Shown: piece by piece, positions 18,093-27,277 of the stretch
Layout of the letters: each line of letters starts with the position of its first letter
Position numbering within the stretch: position 1 is the first letter of the stretch
DNA from: Caulobacter sp.
GTDB lineage: Bacteria > Pseudomonadota > Alphaproteobacteria > Caulobacterales > Caulobacteraceae
Direction of reading: 5' to 3'
Length of the DNA: 64,000 nt
Assembly (NCBI GenBank): GCA_030683005.1
Contig: JAUXMY010000003.1
Location: forward strand, 1-64,000
Notes under the pieces: model-generated
Database searches by the model: none
What the model was told of the DNA's origin: nothing
The model's input: only the letters and a program-made list of their open reading frames with translations
Translations under genes and position numbers: made by a program

Positions 18093-18216
18093 GCAGGACG
18101 CCCGCCCGCGCAATGCTCCGCCAAGGCTGAAGGGCGGGGACCGCCGGAGGAGGATGAATGACCAGTATGAAGCGCTTGGACGCACGAGCATTCAGGAGAC
18201 CCTCCGAGCAGCCATC

Positions 18217-18678
18217 ATGAGGACGGTGGTTGTTGCGGCCGCTCTGGGGACATTGTTCGCTACACAGGCCAGTGCTGGTGAGCTCAAGGGACCCGGCCGG
18301 TTCTGCGGTTACTCCCCAATAATCGACCTGCTGCCTGGCGAAACAGTCACGACGCTTGAGGGCGGAATCCACGGGGGGAGTTTTCGTTGGGAAGGTGCGT
18401 TTGGCTCGCTGGATGTTCGCGGAATTGGTTGGGCGAGCCGGCCGAAGGGGCGGTTGGTCGAGCGGCCGTCCGGCACAAGGCCGGCACGGTTCGCGCAACG
18501 CCGAGTGGACCAGCGGTTTCAGATTGCCATTTGGAACGGCGCTCATGGCTCTGCCTATTTCAGCTCCCTGGAGCCTTTGACCGCGCTCCAGAAGAGCGCC
18601 ATCAGCCGGGTGACCCTGTTTGAGGAGGGGCAGACGCCATCCGGCTGCGACCTCCGGACAGTCTTCGTCTGGGACTGA
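18217..18678 (+). CDS. Secreted protein of unknown function
   Basis: From ATG at 18217 the protein has 153 residues and starts with a clean signal peptide (MRTVVVAAALGTLFATQASA, cleavage before GELKGP). The mature part has cysteines near its two ends (FCGYSP and SGCDLR), which may form a disulfide in the periplasm. I do not recognise a domain. It sits directly after a cluster of intergenic repeats. A 21-codon upstream extension would hide the signal peptide, so I do not use it. Confidence 0.6.
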   Translation: MRTVVVAAALGTLFATQASAGELKGPGRFCGYSPIIDLLPGETVTTLEGGIHGGSFRWEGAFGSLDVRGIGWASRPKGRLVERPSGTRPARFAQRRVDQRFQIAIWNGAHGSAYFSSLEPLTALQKSAISRVTLFEEGQTPSGCDLRTVFVWD

Positions 18679-18761
18679 AGGGCCGTCCGGGTTCATCGCA
18701 CAAACGGCGGCCCCCTCTCGGAAGCCGCCGCCTGAAACATGCGTCTGACGTTCGGGCCGCT

Positions 18762-20042
18762 CTAGCAGCCCATCTCCGCCGAGATCTCCTGGACCTCCTC
18801 GAAGGTGCGCAGGCCCGGGCGCTGGGCGCAGACCAGGACGCCCATGTTGCCGGGCAGGTGCTTGTTATCGAGCATCTTCTCGTGGGCGGCCGGGATGTCG
18901 TCCCAGGTGAAGACTTCCGACAGGCAGGGGTCGACGCGGCGGTCGATGACCAGCTGGTTGGCGGCGGCGGCCTGCATCAGGTTGGCGAAGTGGCTGCCCT
19001 GGACTCGCTTCTGGCGCATCCACAGGAAGCGGGCGTCCATGGTCAGGTTGAAGCCACTGGTGCCGGCGCAGATGACGACCATGCCGCCGCGCTTCACCAG
19101 GAAGACCGAGACCGGGAAGGTCGCCTCGCCAGGGTGTTCGAACACCATGTCGACGTCCTTGTTGCCGGTGATCTGCCAGATGGCCTTACCGAACTTGCGG
19201 GACTCCTTCATGTAGTCGGAGAACTCCGGCCCGTTGACGGTCGGCAGCTGGCCCCAGCAGTTGAAGTCCTTGCGGTTCAGCACCGCCTTGGCGCCCTGGC
19301 TGAGCACGAAGTCGAACTTGTCCTCGTCGCTGACCACGCCGATGGCGTTGGCGCCGACGACGGCGGCCAGCTGGGTGGCGAACACGCCCAGACCGCCCGA
19401 GGCGCCCCAGACCAGCACGTTCTGGCCGGGCTTCAGCTCATGCGGCTTGTGGCCGAAAAGCATGCGGTAGGCGGTGGCGAGCGTCAGGGTGTAGCAGGCC
19501 GCCTCTTCCCAGGTCAGGTGGCGGGGACGCGGCAGCAGCTGGCGCGACTGCACGCGGCAGAACTGGGCGAAGCTGCCGTCCGGCGTCTCGTAGCCCCAGA
19601 TGCGCTGGCTGGACGAGAACATCGGGTCGCCGCCGTTGCACTCCTCGTCGTCGCCGTCATCCTGGTTGCAGTGGATGACCACCTCGTCGCCGAGCTTCCA
19701 GCGCTTCACCTTGGAGCCGATGGCCCAGACGATGCCCGAGGCGTCGGAGCCGGCGATGTGGTAGGGCTGCTTGTGGCCGTCCAGCGGGCTGATCGGCTCG
19801 CCGAGCGAGGCCCAGACGCCGTTGTAGTTGACCCCGGCGGCCATCACGAGGACCAGGACCTCGTCCTCGCCGATCTCCCAAGTGGGCACCACCTCGACCT
19901 GCATGGCGGTCTCGGGCCGGCCGTGCCGCTCCTTGCGGATCGACCAGGCGTACATGTTCTTGGGGACGTGATACGGCGGCGGAATCTCGCCGATCTCGTA
20001 CAGGTCCTTCACGGGCGTCTTCTCGAGCGTGGCGGTTGTCAT
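18762..20042 (-). CDS. ccr: Crotonyl-CoA carboxylase/reductase
   Basis: A 426-residue member of the medium-chain dehydrogenase/reductase family, full length. It reductively carboxylates crotonyl-CoA to ethylmalonyl-CoA with NADPH and CO2, the key step of the ethylmalonyl-CoA pathway. Family-specific stretches include MYAWSIRKERHG near residue 30, the NYNGVWASLGEPISPLDGH segment near 72, the NADPH site VWGASGGLGVFATQLA near 207 and FEHPGEATFPVSVFL near 307. It is divergent from the ethylmalonyl-CoA mutase gene across a 282-base gap. Confidence 0.97.
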   Translation of the reverse strand: MTTATLEKTPVKDLYEIGEIPPPYHVPKNMYAWSIRKERHGRPETAMQVEVVPTWEIGEDEVLVLVMAAGVNYNGVWASLGEPISPLDGHKQPYHIAGSDASGIVWAIGSKVKRWKLGDEVVIHCNQDDGDDEECNGGDPMFSSSQRIWGYETPDGSFAQFCRVQSRQLLPRPRHLTWEEAACYTLTLATAYRMLFGHKPHELKPGQNVLVWGASGGLGVFATQLAAVVGANAIGVVSDEDKFDFVLSQGAKAVLNRKDFNCWGQLPTVNGPEFSDYMKESRKFGKAIWQITGNKDVDMVFEHPGEATFPVSVFLVKRGGMVVICAGTSGFNLTMDARFLWMRQKRVQGSHFANLMQAAAANQLVIDRRVDPCLSEVFTWDDIPAAHEKMLDNKHLPGNMGVLVCAQRPGLRTFEEVQEISAEMGC

Positions 20043-20324
20043 GTCGTCAGTCCCGTGGCGCGTTTCTGTTGCAATGCGGTAGCGTCGGTTGGTGTTCCGG
20101 CGTCTGGCGGACCTTCCGCAACGTACAACTCTACGTCGCCTCCAGCCCGCTGTTTTTCCCGCGTCAGGCGCAAGACTGTGCCCTCAGACACCGCCGTTCA
20201 TCCGCCGCAGGGGCATGATCGTGTGACAGCCGTGAGATGGTTGCAAGTGAAATGTTGCGCCGCAGCAAGTCCGCGCGCATGATCTCGCAAAAGCACAAGA
20301 AACGCCGGGACGCGCGAGACCACG
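20043..20324. promoter_or_regulatory. Divergent ccr/ecm regulatory region
   Basis: The 282 bases between the two divergent starts hold no gene. TTGCAA hexamers lie at 20069-20074 and 20241-20246, one near each gene, the second followed by TGTTGCGCCGCAGCAA. Regulators of related pathways in other alphaproteobacteria use TTTGCAAA-type boxes, so this may be a shared operator. The match is weak and could be chance. Confidence 0.35.
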
Positions 20325-22316
20325 ATGAGCACCAAGCCCTTCCAGCATGCGCCGGACGCGCCCTGGATCTTCCGGACCTACGCCGGCCATTCCACCGCCG
20401 AGACGTCCAACGCCCTGTACCGCCGCAACCTGGCCGCGGGCCAGACCGGCCTGTCGGTGGCCTTCGACCTGCCGACCCAGACCGGCTACGACGCCGACCA
20501 CATCCTGGCGCGGGGCGAGGTCGGCAAGGTCGGGGTGCCGATCAGCCATCTGGGCGACATGCGGACGCTGTTCGACGGCATCCCGCTCGACAAGATGAAC
20601 ACCTCGATGACGATCAACGCCCCGGCCGCCTGGCTGCTGGCGATGTACGTCGCCCTGGCCGACGAGCAGGGGGCGCCGCGCTCGGCGCTGCAGGGCACGA
20701 CCCAGAACGATCTGATCAAGGAATACCTGAGCCGCGGGACCTACATCTTCCCGCCCGGGCCCAGCCTGACCCTGATCGGCGACATGATCGCCTGGTGCTA
20801 CCGCGAGGTTCCCAAATGGAACCCGATGAACGTCTGCAGCTACCACCTGCAGGAAGCCGGGGCGACGCCGGAGCAGGAGCTGGCCTATGCGCTGGCCACC
20901 GCCATCTCGGTGCTCGACACCGTGCGGGCCGGAGGCCAGGTTCCCGAGCAGGATTTCGAGATCGTCTGTTCACGGATCAGCTTCTTCGTGAACGCCGGCG
21001 TCCGCTTCGTGACCGAGCTGTGCAAGATGCGCACCTTCACGGTCCTGTGGGACGAGATCCTCGCCGAGCGCTACGGCGTGCAGGACGCCAAGGCCCGCCG
21101 CTTCCGCTATGGCGTGCAGGTCAACAGCCTGGGCCTGACCGAGCAGCAGCCGGAGAACAACCCCTACCGCATCCTGCTGGAGGCGCTGGCGGTGACGCTC
21201 TCCAAGGACGCCCGCTGCCGGGCGCTGCAGCTGCCGGCCTGGAACGAGGCGCTGGGCCTGCCCCGGCCCTGGGACCAGCAGTGGAGCCTGCGCATGCAGC
21301 AGGTGCTGGCCTATGAGACCGACCTTCTGGAATACGAGGACCTGTTCGCCGGCAGCCATGTGGTCGAGGCCAAGGTCGCCGAGCTGAAGGCTGGCGCCCT
21401 GGCCGAGCTGGCGAAGATCGACGCACTGGGCGGGGCCGCCGCCGCCATCGACTACATGAAGGGGGCGCTGGTCGGCTCCAACGCCGCCCGGGTGCGGGCC
21501 GTGGAGACGGGCGGCATGACCGTGGTCGGCGTCAACCGCTGGACCGACACCGAGATCTCGCCCCTGTCGGCCGGCGAAGGCTCCATCGAGACCGTCGACC
21601 CGAAGCTGGAGGCGGGCGTCGTCGAGCGGCTGAGGGCCTGGCGCGCGGCGCGGGACCAGGGCGCGGCCGACGCCGCCATCGCCGGGCTGAAGGCCGCCGC
21701 CCGCGAGGGCCGCAACATCATGGAGCCCTCCATCGTCGCGGCCAAGGCCGGGGTGACCACCGGCGAATGGGCCTTCGCCCTGCGCGAGGTGTTCGGCGAG
21801 TACCGCGGCCCGACCGGCGTCGCCGTGGTCGTCGCCACCGGCGAGGACGCCGAGGACATCGAGACGGTGAAGCGGGATGTCGAGCGGGTCTCGGAGGTTC
21901 TGGGCCGCACCCTGACCTATCTGATCGGCAAGCCCGGGCTGGACGGCCATTCCAACGGCGCCGAACAGATCGCCACCCGCGCCCGCGCCGTCGGGATGGA
22001 GGTCCACTACGACGGCATCCGCTCGACCCCGGACGAGATCGTCCGCCGGGCCAAGGAGACGAAGGCGCACGTCGTGGGCCTGTCGATCCTCAGCGGCTCG
22101 CACCTGGACCTGGTGCAGGAGGTCGTGCGCGTGATGCGGGCCGAGGGGCTGGGCGACGTCCCCGTCGTGGTCGGCGGCATCATCCCGCCCGACGACGCCC
22201 TGATCCTGAAGCAGATGGGCGTGCGCCGGGTCTACACCCCCAAGGACTTCAAGCTCACCCAGATCATGGCCGACGTGGTCAAGGTCGTGGAGGAGACGGC
22301 GCTGGCGGAGGCCTAA
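20325..22316 (+). CDS. ecm: Ethylmalonyl-CoA mutase (B12-dependent)
   Basis: A 663-residue single-chain acyl-CoA mutase that converts (2R)-ethylmalonyl-CoA to methylsuccinyl-CoA using adenosylcobalamin. The N-terminal TIM-barrel part has FDLPTQTGYDADH and LDKMNTSMTINAPAAWLLAM. The C-terminal B12 domain has the cobalt-ligand motif DGHSNG (about residues 540-545), followed by SILSGS and VVVGGIIPP. The sequence is of the MeaA/Ecm type and not the two-subunit methylmalonyl-CoA mutase type, and its divergent partner is ccr. It overlaps the convergent MFS gene by four bases. Confidence 0.95.
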   Translation: MSTKPFQHAPDAPWIFRTYAGHSTAETSNALYRRNLAAGQTGLSVAFDLPTQTGYDADHILARGEVGKVGVPISHLGDMRTLFDGIPLDKMNTSMTINAPAAWLLAMYVALADEQGAPRSALQGTTQNDLIKEYLSRGTYIFPPGPSLTLIGDMIAWCYREVPKWNPMNVCSYHLQEAGATPEQELAYALATAISVLDTVRAGGQVPEQDFEIVCSRISFFVNAGVRFVTELCKMRTFTVLWDEILAERYGVQDAKARRFRYGVQVNSLGLTEQQPENNPYRILLEALAVTLSKDARCRALQLPAWNEALGLPRPWDQQWSLRMQQVLAYETDLLEYEDLFAGSHVVEAKVAELKAGALAELAKIDALGGAAAAIDYMKGALVGSNAARVRAVETGGMTVVGVNRWTDTEISPLSAGEGSIETVDPKLEAGVVERLRAWRAARDQGAADAAIAGLKAAAREGRNIMEPSIVAAKAGVTTGEWAFALREVFGEYRGPTGVAVVVATGEDAEDIETVKRDVERVSEVLGRTLTYLIGKPGLDGHSNGAEQIATRARAVGMEVHYDGIRSTPDEIVRRAKETKAHVVGLSILSGSHLDLVQEVVRVMRAEGLGDVPVVVGGIIPPDDALILKQMGVRRVYTPKDFKLTQIMADVVKVVEETALAEA

Positions 22317-23704
22317 GCCTTCCGCCCCACCCGCCAGGCCGCGACCAGCCCCAGCAGCGCCACCGGGATCACCGCGCCGAACAGCTTGAGCCCCGCCGCC
22401 GGGCCGGTGACGGGGTCGACGCCGTCGGCCAGGCCCAGCAGGCCGGCCAGCGCGCTGGCGCCCGCCGCCCCGACCGCGCCGCCGATCATCTGCGCCGTGG
22501 GCACGGCCGAGGAGCCCAGCGGCCGCTCGGCCTCCGACAGGCCGCCGATGATGGCCTTGGACAGGAAGGCCCAGGCGAAGCCGAAACCCATGCCGGCCAG
22601 GGTCAGAGCCGCGACCGTCACCCAGATCCCGCCGTAGGGCAGCGACCAGGCCCCCAGCGCCAGGCCGGCGACCACGCAGACGGCGCCCAGCCGGATCATG
22701 AAGCCGTCGCGGTTCTGCACCCCGGCCACCAGCATCGCCGTCACCGTCCAGCCGGCCGCGATGGCGGAGATCACATAGCCGGCGACCAGCGGCGAGGCGC
22801 CCTGCAGCCCCTGCAGGAAGGCCGGTCCGTAGACGGAGAAGCCGATGGTCGCCGCCTCGAGCGCGAAGATGGTGAAGTAGCCGGCCCCGACCAGCGAGGT
22901 CAGGTCGCCCGCCGAACGGGGCAGCAGCACGCCGCCCGCCCGCCGGTCCAGCCACAGCAGCAGCGCCATCCCGGCCAGGCCGCCGACGCCCAATGCGCCG
23001 TCGACCAGCGGCGTCCCCGTCGTTCCGGCCGCCGCGATCAGGGTCACCCCGACGATCAGCGCCCCAAGCTGCGGCAGCGGGATCCGCGGCCGTGGCTCGT
23101 CCCGCTGCACGCTGGCCGGGACCAGGGCGAAGGTGGCGGCGATGAACAGCAGGCTCTGGATGGCGAAGAACCAGAAGGCCCCGCGCCACCAGTCCAGCTC
23201 GGCGAAGATGCCGCCGATCAGCGGTCCCAGCAGCGTCGCCACGCCCCAGACGCCGGCCAGGCCCGCCAGCACCCGCACCCACAGCCGCTGGGGGAACATG
23301 CCGTTGATCGCCACGTAGCAGAGCGCGGCGATGGCGCCGGCGCCGAGGCCCTGCAGCAGCCGGCCGGCCACGAAGATCAGAAAGTCGGGCGCCAGGGCGC
23401 TGACCCCGCAGCCGGCGGCATAGGCGACGCCCCCCACGGCGATGGAGGGGCGCAGGCCCAGCTCCATCGACAGCCGCCCCGAACAGACCCCGGCCACGAT
23501 GGCTCCCAGCAGGAAGGCCGCCACCGACCAGCCGAAGAACTGGAAGCCGCCGATCTCACTGGCGATGGTCGGGGTGAGGGTGATGGTGACCAGCGCGTCG
23601 GCGGCGTTCAGCCACATGCCCAGGCACAGGAAGGCGAACCGCGAGATCAACGCCGGCTTCATCAGCTCACGCCAGCCGGTGGCGGTGTCGGCGTCGGAGG
23701 TCAT
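22313..23704 (-). CDS. MFS transporter
   Basis: A 463-residue integral membrane protein with about 14 hydrophobic segments, the layout of the drug:H+ antiporter (DHA2-like) branch. The loop after helix 2 contains SGRLSMELGLRPS and helix 4-5 has GRLLQGLGAGAIAAL, a typical antiporter motif C-like region. The substrate is unknown. It is convergent with ecm (four-base overlap) and is not obviously part of that pathway. Confidence 0.88.
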   Translation of the reverse strand: MTSDADTATGWRELMKPALISRFAFLCLGMWLNAADALVTITLTPTIASEIGGFQFFGWSVAAFLLGAIVAGVCSGRLSMELGLRPSIAVGGVAYAAGCGVSALAPDFLIFVAGRLLQGLGAGAIAALCYVAINGMFPQRLWVRVLAGLAGVWGVATLLGPLIGGIFAELDWWRGAFWFFAIQSLLFIAATFALVPASVQRDEPRPRIPLPQLGALIVGVTLIAAAGTTGTPLVDGALGVGGLAGMALLLWLDRRAGGVLLPRSAGDLTSLVGAGYFTIFALEAATIGFSVYGPAFLQGLQGASPLVAGYVISAIAAGWTVTAMLVAGVQNRDGFMIRLGAVCVVAGLALGAWSLPYGGIWVTVAALTLAGMGFGFAWAFLSKAIIGGLSEAERPLGSSAVPTAQMIGGAVGAAGASALAGLLGLADGVDPVTGPAAGLKLFGAVIPVALLGLVAAWRVGRKA

Positions 23705-23840
23705 GAGCGCTAGATGAACACATTGACCGGCGGCGCCAAGACGTCGCTTTTCCCTTATTTTCTTGGGGTTTCTTGGGATGGTGGACGGGCTCGGCGCCTT
23801 TGGTCCAAGCTATGGTCAATCAGAACAAGGAAACCCCGCC

Positions 23841-24398
23841 ATGGCCCTCGTCCCCTTCGCCGACATCGACGCCTTGCCGCCCAAGGCGAAGGACTACTGG
23901 GACAAGCTGACGGCCAAGCTGAACATCTTCCGCATGCTGGCCAACGCCGACACGATGATGGAGCCGGCGCTGCGGTTCGGCGGGGCGATCCTGAGCAAGC
24001 AGCAGCTGGGCGCCGACCTGCGCGAGCTGGTCATCCTGCTGGTCGCCGAGCTCGAGGGCGGCGAGTACGAGTGGAACCAGCATGTGCCGATCGGCCTGCG
24101 CTGCGGCAACACCCAGGCCCAGATCGACGCCCTGGCCGCCCGCCGCTTCGACGACCCGGCCTTCAATGCCAGGGAAAAGGCGCTGGTCGCCTTCGCCAAG
24201 GAGGTGATCGAGGACGTGAGGGCCAGCGAGGAGAGTCTGGCCGAGGCGCAGAAGCACTTCAGCCCCAAGGAGATCGTCGAGATCATCCTGACCTGCGGCT
24301 TCTACATGACCATGGCGCGGCTGACCGAGACCACCCGCACCGACATTGATCCGCCGGCCGGGGGGCGGATCGTCGAGTCCCTGAACCGCCAGGGGTGA
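23841..24398 (+). CDS. Carboxymuconolactone decarboxylase (CMD) family protein
   Basis: A 185-residue, all-helical protein with the CMD core: LRELVILLVAELEGGEYEWNQHVPIG near residue 65-90 and a C-terminal EIVEIILTCGFYMTMARL helix. The CxxC of AhpD-type peroxidases is missing, so peroxidase activity is not expected. A decarboxylase or other role is possible, and the conserved E-W-x-x-H may be the active site. The ATG at 23841 follows an AAGGAAA-like site. Confidence 0.85.
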   Translation: MALVPFADIDALPPKAKDYWDKLTAKLNIFRMLANADTMMEPALRFGGAILSKQQLGADLRELVILLVAELEGGEYEWNQHVPIGLRCGNTQAQIDALAARRFDDPAFNAREKALVAFAKEVIEDVRASEESLAEAQKHFSPKEIVEIILTCGFYMTMARLTETTRTDIDPPAGGRIVESLNRQG

Positions 24399-24472
24399 CA
24401 GCGCGGTCGCCAGGTGGTTAACGGCGGCCATCATCCTGACGCAGCCCCGCGTCAGTCTCCGCAGCGACAGTC

Positions 24473-25231
24473 ATGGCCGGTTACCGCGCACCCGATCCCG
24501 GAAAGCCGCACATCCAGCGGCACGCCCACAAGCAGACCCTGACCGCGCGCGTGGTCGGGCTGGTGCTGATGTGGAGCATCGTCGGCGCGGTCGCCCTGGC
24601 CGCCGAGCGCGCGCTTCCGAGCGAGCATGTGCCGTGGAAGCCTCTGGCGCTCATCGATCCGCTCGGCGCGGCGACCAGGATCAAGGCCGCACGAACGGGC
24701 GAGGACCCCGCCGCCTGCCGCGAGGTGCTGCAGCAGGGCGGGGTGGAGTTCCTTGAGGTCGCGCCGCGAGCCAGCGGCTTCTGCGACATCCACGACGCGG
24801 TGCGGATGGAAGCCGGCATGGCCCCCCTGTCGCCGCGGGACGCGCCGATGACCTGCAAGCAGGCGCTGGCGGTCAGCATCTGGGAGCGTCAGGTGGTCCA
24901 GCAGGCGGCGTTTGACGCGTTCGGCCAGGCGGTGGTGCGCATCGACCACTACGGCACCTACGCCTGCCGCCGGATCTACGGTCAGGACGAGGGCGCGGTC
25001 AGCCAGCACGCCACCGCCAACGCGCTGGACGTGGCCGGTTTCCGGCTGGCCGACGGCACGATGATCTCGGTCCAGAAGGACTGGAGCGACACTGGCGCGA
25101 AGGGCAAGTTCCTGCGCACCGTCCGCGACGGCGCCTGCCAGGTGTTCCTGACCACGCTGAGCCCCGACTACAACGCCCAGCACCACGACCACTTCCACCT
25201 CGACATGGGCGGCTGGGCGAAATGCGCCTGA
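24473..25231 (+). CDS. Extensin-like C-terminal domain protein (putative envelope peptidase)
   Basis: A 252-residue protein with one N-terminal membrane helix (about 24-44) and the bacterial extensin-like domain. Conserved segments are the cysteine-containing CREVLQQGGVEF, SQHATANALDVAGFRLADG near 180 and HHDHFHLDMGG near the C-terminus. The H-x6-D and H-D-H-F-H patterns resemble zinc ligands of LAS-type DD-peptidases, so a cell-wall hydrolase role is plausible but unproven. Confidence 0.85.
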   Translation: MAGYRAPDPGKPHIQRHAHKQTLTARVVGLVLMWSIVGAVALAAERALPSEHVPWKPLALIDPLGAATRIKAARTGEDPAACREVLQQGGVEFLEVAPRASGFCDIHDAVRMEAGMAPLSPRDAPMTCKQALAVSIWERQVVQQAAFDAFGQAVVRIDHYGTYACRRIYGQDEGAVSQHATANALDVAGFRLADGTMISVQKDWSDTGAKGKFLRTVRDGACQVFLTTLSPDYNAQHHDHFHLDMGGWAKCA

Positions 25232-25290
25232 CCGTTGCCTTCCCCTAGGGAGGCCGCGAGACCCTGCGCGCAGCAACAGGGGGAACCACC

Positions 25291-26433
25291 ATGGCCGACT
25301 TCAGCGCGTTCGCGGGCCGACCCGTACCGGAGTGGTATGCCGCGCCGCAGCTGGGGATCTTCATCCACTGGGGGATGGCCTCCGTCCCGGCCTTCGCGCC
25401 GGCGGGCGTGTCGATCAGCGACCTGTTCGTCAGCGACTACGACAACGCCTTCGTGCTTGGTCCGTATGCGGAGTGGTACGACAACGCCCTGCGTGACCCG
25501 ACCAGCCCGACGGCTGCCTACCACCGCAAACGCTGGGGGGACGCGCCCTACGCCGCCTTCCGCGAGCCGTTCGAGACCGCCGCGGCGGCCTTTGACGCCG
25601 ACGCCTGGGCCGACCTGTTCCAGAAGGCGGGCGCGAAGTACGTGGTCTTCGTCACCAAGCACCACGACGGCTTCTGCCTTTGGCCGACCGACGTGCCCAA
25701 CCCCCACCGGCCCGGCTGGCGCTCGAAGCGGGACTTCGTCGGCGAGCTGGGCGAGGCGGTGCGCGCGCGGGGCATGCGCTATGGCCTCTACTACTCCGGC
25801 GGGCTGGACTGGACCTTCCGGCCGAGCCTGATCCGCAACATGGGCGAGATGTTCGCCTGCGTGCCGACCGACGACGCCTACCGGGCCTATGCCGCCGCCC
25901 AGGTGCGCGAACTGATCGACCGCTACCGGCCCTCGGTGCTGTGGAACGACATCGCCTGGCCTAACGTCGAGGACCTGCCCGGGCTGTTCGCCCACTACTA
26001 CAGCGTCGTCCCGGACGGTGTGATCAACGACCGCTGGATGGCGTCAGCGCCCATGTTCGAGAGCCTGCGCGACCCTGCCGCCTGTGAGCGCTTCAACGCC
26101 ATGGTGAAGGCGCGGATCGCCAAGGTCGGCGTCCATGGCGGCAGCACCTCGACGCCGCCGCACTGCGACTTCCGTACGGTCGAGTACACGAGCGGCGAGC
26201 ACATGGTGGGCAAGGGCAAGTGGGAGTCGACCCGGGGCCTGGGCCTCGCCTTCGGCTACAACGCCGCCGAGGCGACCGACGACTACATGACCGGGGACCA
26301 GCTGCTGGACCTCTACCGCGAGGTGACGGCCGGCGGCGGCAACCTGCTGATCAATGTCGGCCCCCGCGCCGACGCCTCGATTCCGGAGGTCCAGCAGCGC
26401 CCGTTGCTCGAGATCGGTCGAGCGCTGGCTTGA
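25291..26433 (+). CDS. Alpha-L-fucosidase, GH29 family
   Basis: A 380-residue glycoside hydrolase. GIFIHWGMASVPAF near residue 22, KYVVFVTKHHDGFCLWPT near 122 and VLWNDIAWP, whose Asp (about 220) is the family nucleophile, identify GH29. The C-terminal GGGNLLINVGPRADASIPEVQ is also diagnostic. No signal peptide is seen, so the enzyme is probably cytoplasmic and acts on imported fucosides. The GGGGGAACC-like site before the ATG suits a ribosome site. Confidence 0.92.
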   Translation: MADFSAFAGRPVPEWYAAPQLGIFIHWGMASVPAFAPAGVSISDLFVSDYDNAFVLGPYAEWYDNALRDPTSPTAAYHRKRWGDAPYAAFREPFETAAAAFDADAWADLFQKAGAKYVVFVTKHHDGFCLWPTDVPNPHRPGWRSKRDFVGELGEAVRARGMRYGLYYSGGLDWTFRPSLIRNMGEMFACVPTDDAYRAYAAAQVRELIDRYRPSVLWNDIAWPNVEDLPGLFAHYYSVVPDGVINDRWMASAPMFESLRDPAACERFNAMVKARIAKVGVHGGSTSTPPHCDFRTVEYTSGEHMVGKGKWESTRGLGLAFGYNAAEATDDYMTGDQLLDLYREVTAGGGNLLINVGPRADASIPEVQQRPLLEIGRALA

Positions 26434-26468
26434 CGCCACGTCGCCTTGCCGCCACGGTGCGCGCCAAT

Positions 26469-26482
26469 CAAACAAGCGTTTA
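26469..26482. promoter_or_regulatory. Putative TetR/PsrA-type operator before the SDR gene
   Basis: CAAAC-AAGC-GTTTA, an interrupted palindrome 15 bases before the SDR start. It shares 12 of 14 positions with the box before the thioesterase gene (17316-17329). Confidence 0.45.
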
Positions 26483-26497
26483 AAGGGAGGCGCGCGA

Positions 26498-27277
26498 ATG
26501 TCGGCTGCTCAAGGAACCCTCTTCGATCTGACCGGCAAGGTCGCGATCATCACCGGCAGCTCGCGCGGCATCGGCAAGGCGATCGCCGAGCGCATGGCCC
26601 AGCACGGCGCCAAGGTGGTGATCTCTTCGCGCAAGGCCGGACCGTGCGAGGAAGTCGCCGCCGCCATCAACGCAGCCGAGGGTGAAGGCACGGCCATCGC
26701 CGTGCCGGCCAACATCTCCTCCAAGGAAGACCTGCAGCGCGTCGTCGACGAGACGCGCAAGGCGTTCGGAAAGGTCGACATCGTCGTCTGCAACGCCGCG
26801 TCCAACCCCTATTACGGCCCGATGGCCGGCATCGAGGACGACCAGTTCCGCAAGATTCTCGACAACAACATCGTCTCCAACCACTGGCTCATCAACATGG
26901 TGATCCCGGAGATGATCGAGCGGAAGGACGGCGCGGTGATCATCGTCAGCTCGATCGGCGGCCTGCGCGGCTCGCCCGTCATCGGCGCCTACAACATCTC
27001 CAAGGCCGCCGACTTCCAGCTGGCCCGCAACCTGGCCCACGAGTACGGCAAGCACGGCATCCGCGTGAACTGCATCGCGCCCGGCCTGATCAAGACCGAT
27101 TTCGCCAAGGCCCTGTGGGACAATCCCGAGACCCTGAAGCGCTCGACCGAGACCGTGCCGCTGCGCCGCATCGGCGAGCCGGACGAGATCGCCGGCGCGG
27201 CGGTGTTCCTGGCCTCGGCGGCCGGCACCTTCATGACCGGCCAGGCCGTGGTCGTCGACGGCGGCGCGACGATCTAG
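26498..27277 (+). CDS. Short-chain dehydrogenase/reductase
   Basis: A 259-residue NAD(P)-dependent oxidoreductase with the TGSSRGIG cofactor loop (residues 19-26), NAAS near 100, catalytic Ser near 151 and YNISK (Tyr near 165). The C-terminal FMTGQAVVVDGGATI is typical of FabG-like classical SDRs. The substrate is not readable, but the PsrA-like box upstream suggests acyl-CoA or fatty-acid metabolism. The start at 26498 is supported by an AGGGAGG site. It is convergent with the PIN-domain gene, overlapping by four bases. Confidence 0.9.
   Translation: MSAAQGTLFDLTGKVAIITGSSRGIGKAIAERMAQHGAKVVISSRKAGPCEEVAAAINAAEGEGTAIAVPANISSKEDLQRVVDETRKAFGKVDIVVCNAASNPYYGPMAGIEDDQFRKILDNNIVSNHWLINMVIPEMIERKDGAVIIVSSIGGLRGSPVIGAYNISKAADFQLARNLAHEYGKHGIRVNCIAPGLIKTDFAKALWDNPETLKRSTETVPLRRIGEPDEIAGAAVFLASAAGTFMTGQAVVVDGGATI

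Noticed and set aside
18703-18733. Terminator between the secreted protein gene and ccr
   Set aside because: A GGCGGC/GCCGCC stem is present but no T-run follows on either strand.
20970-23282. A 770-codon minus-strand frame
   Set aside because: Antisense to ecm and out of frame with the MFS gene; low-complexity composition.
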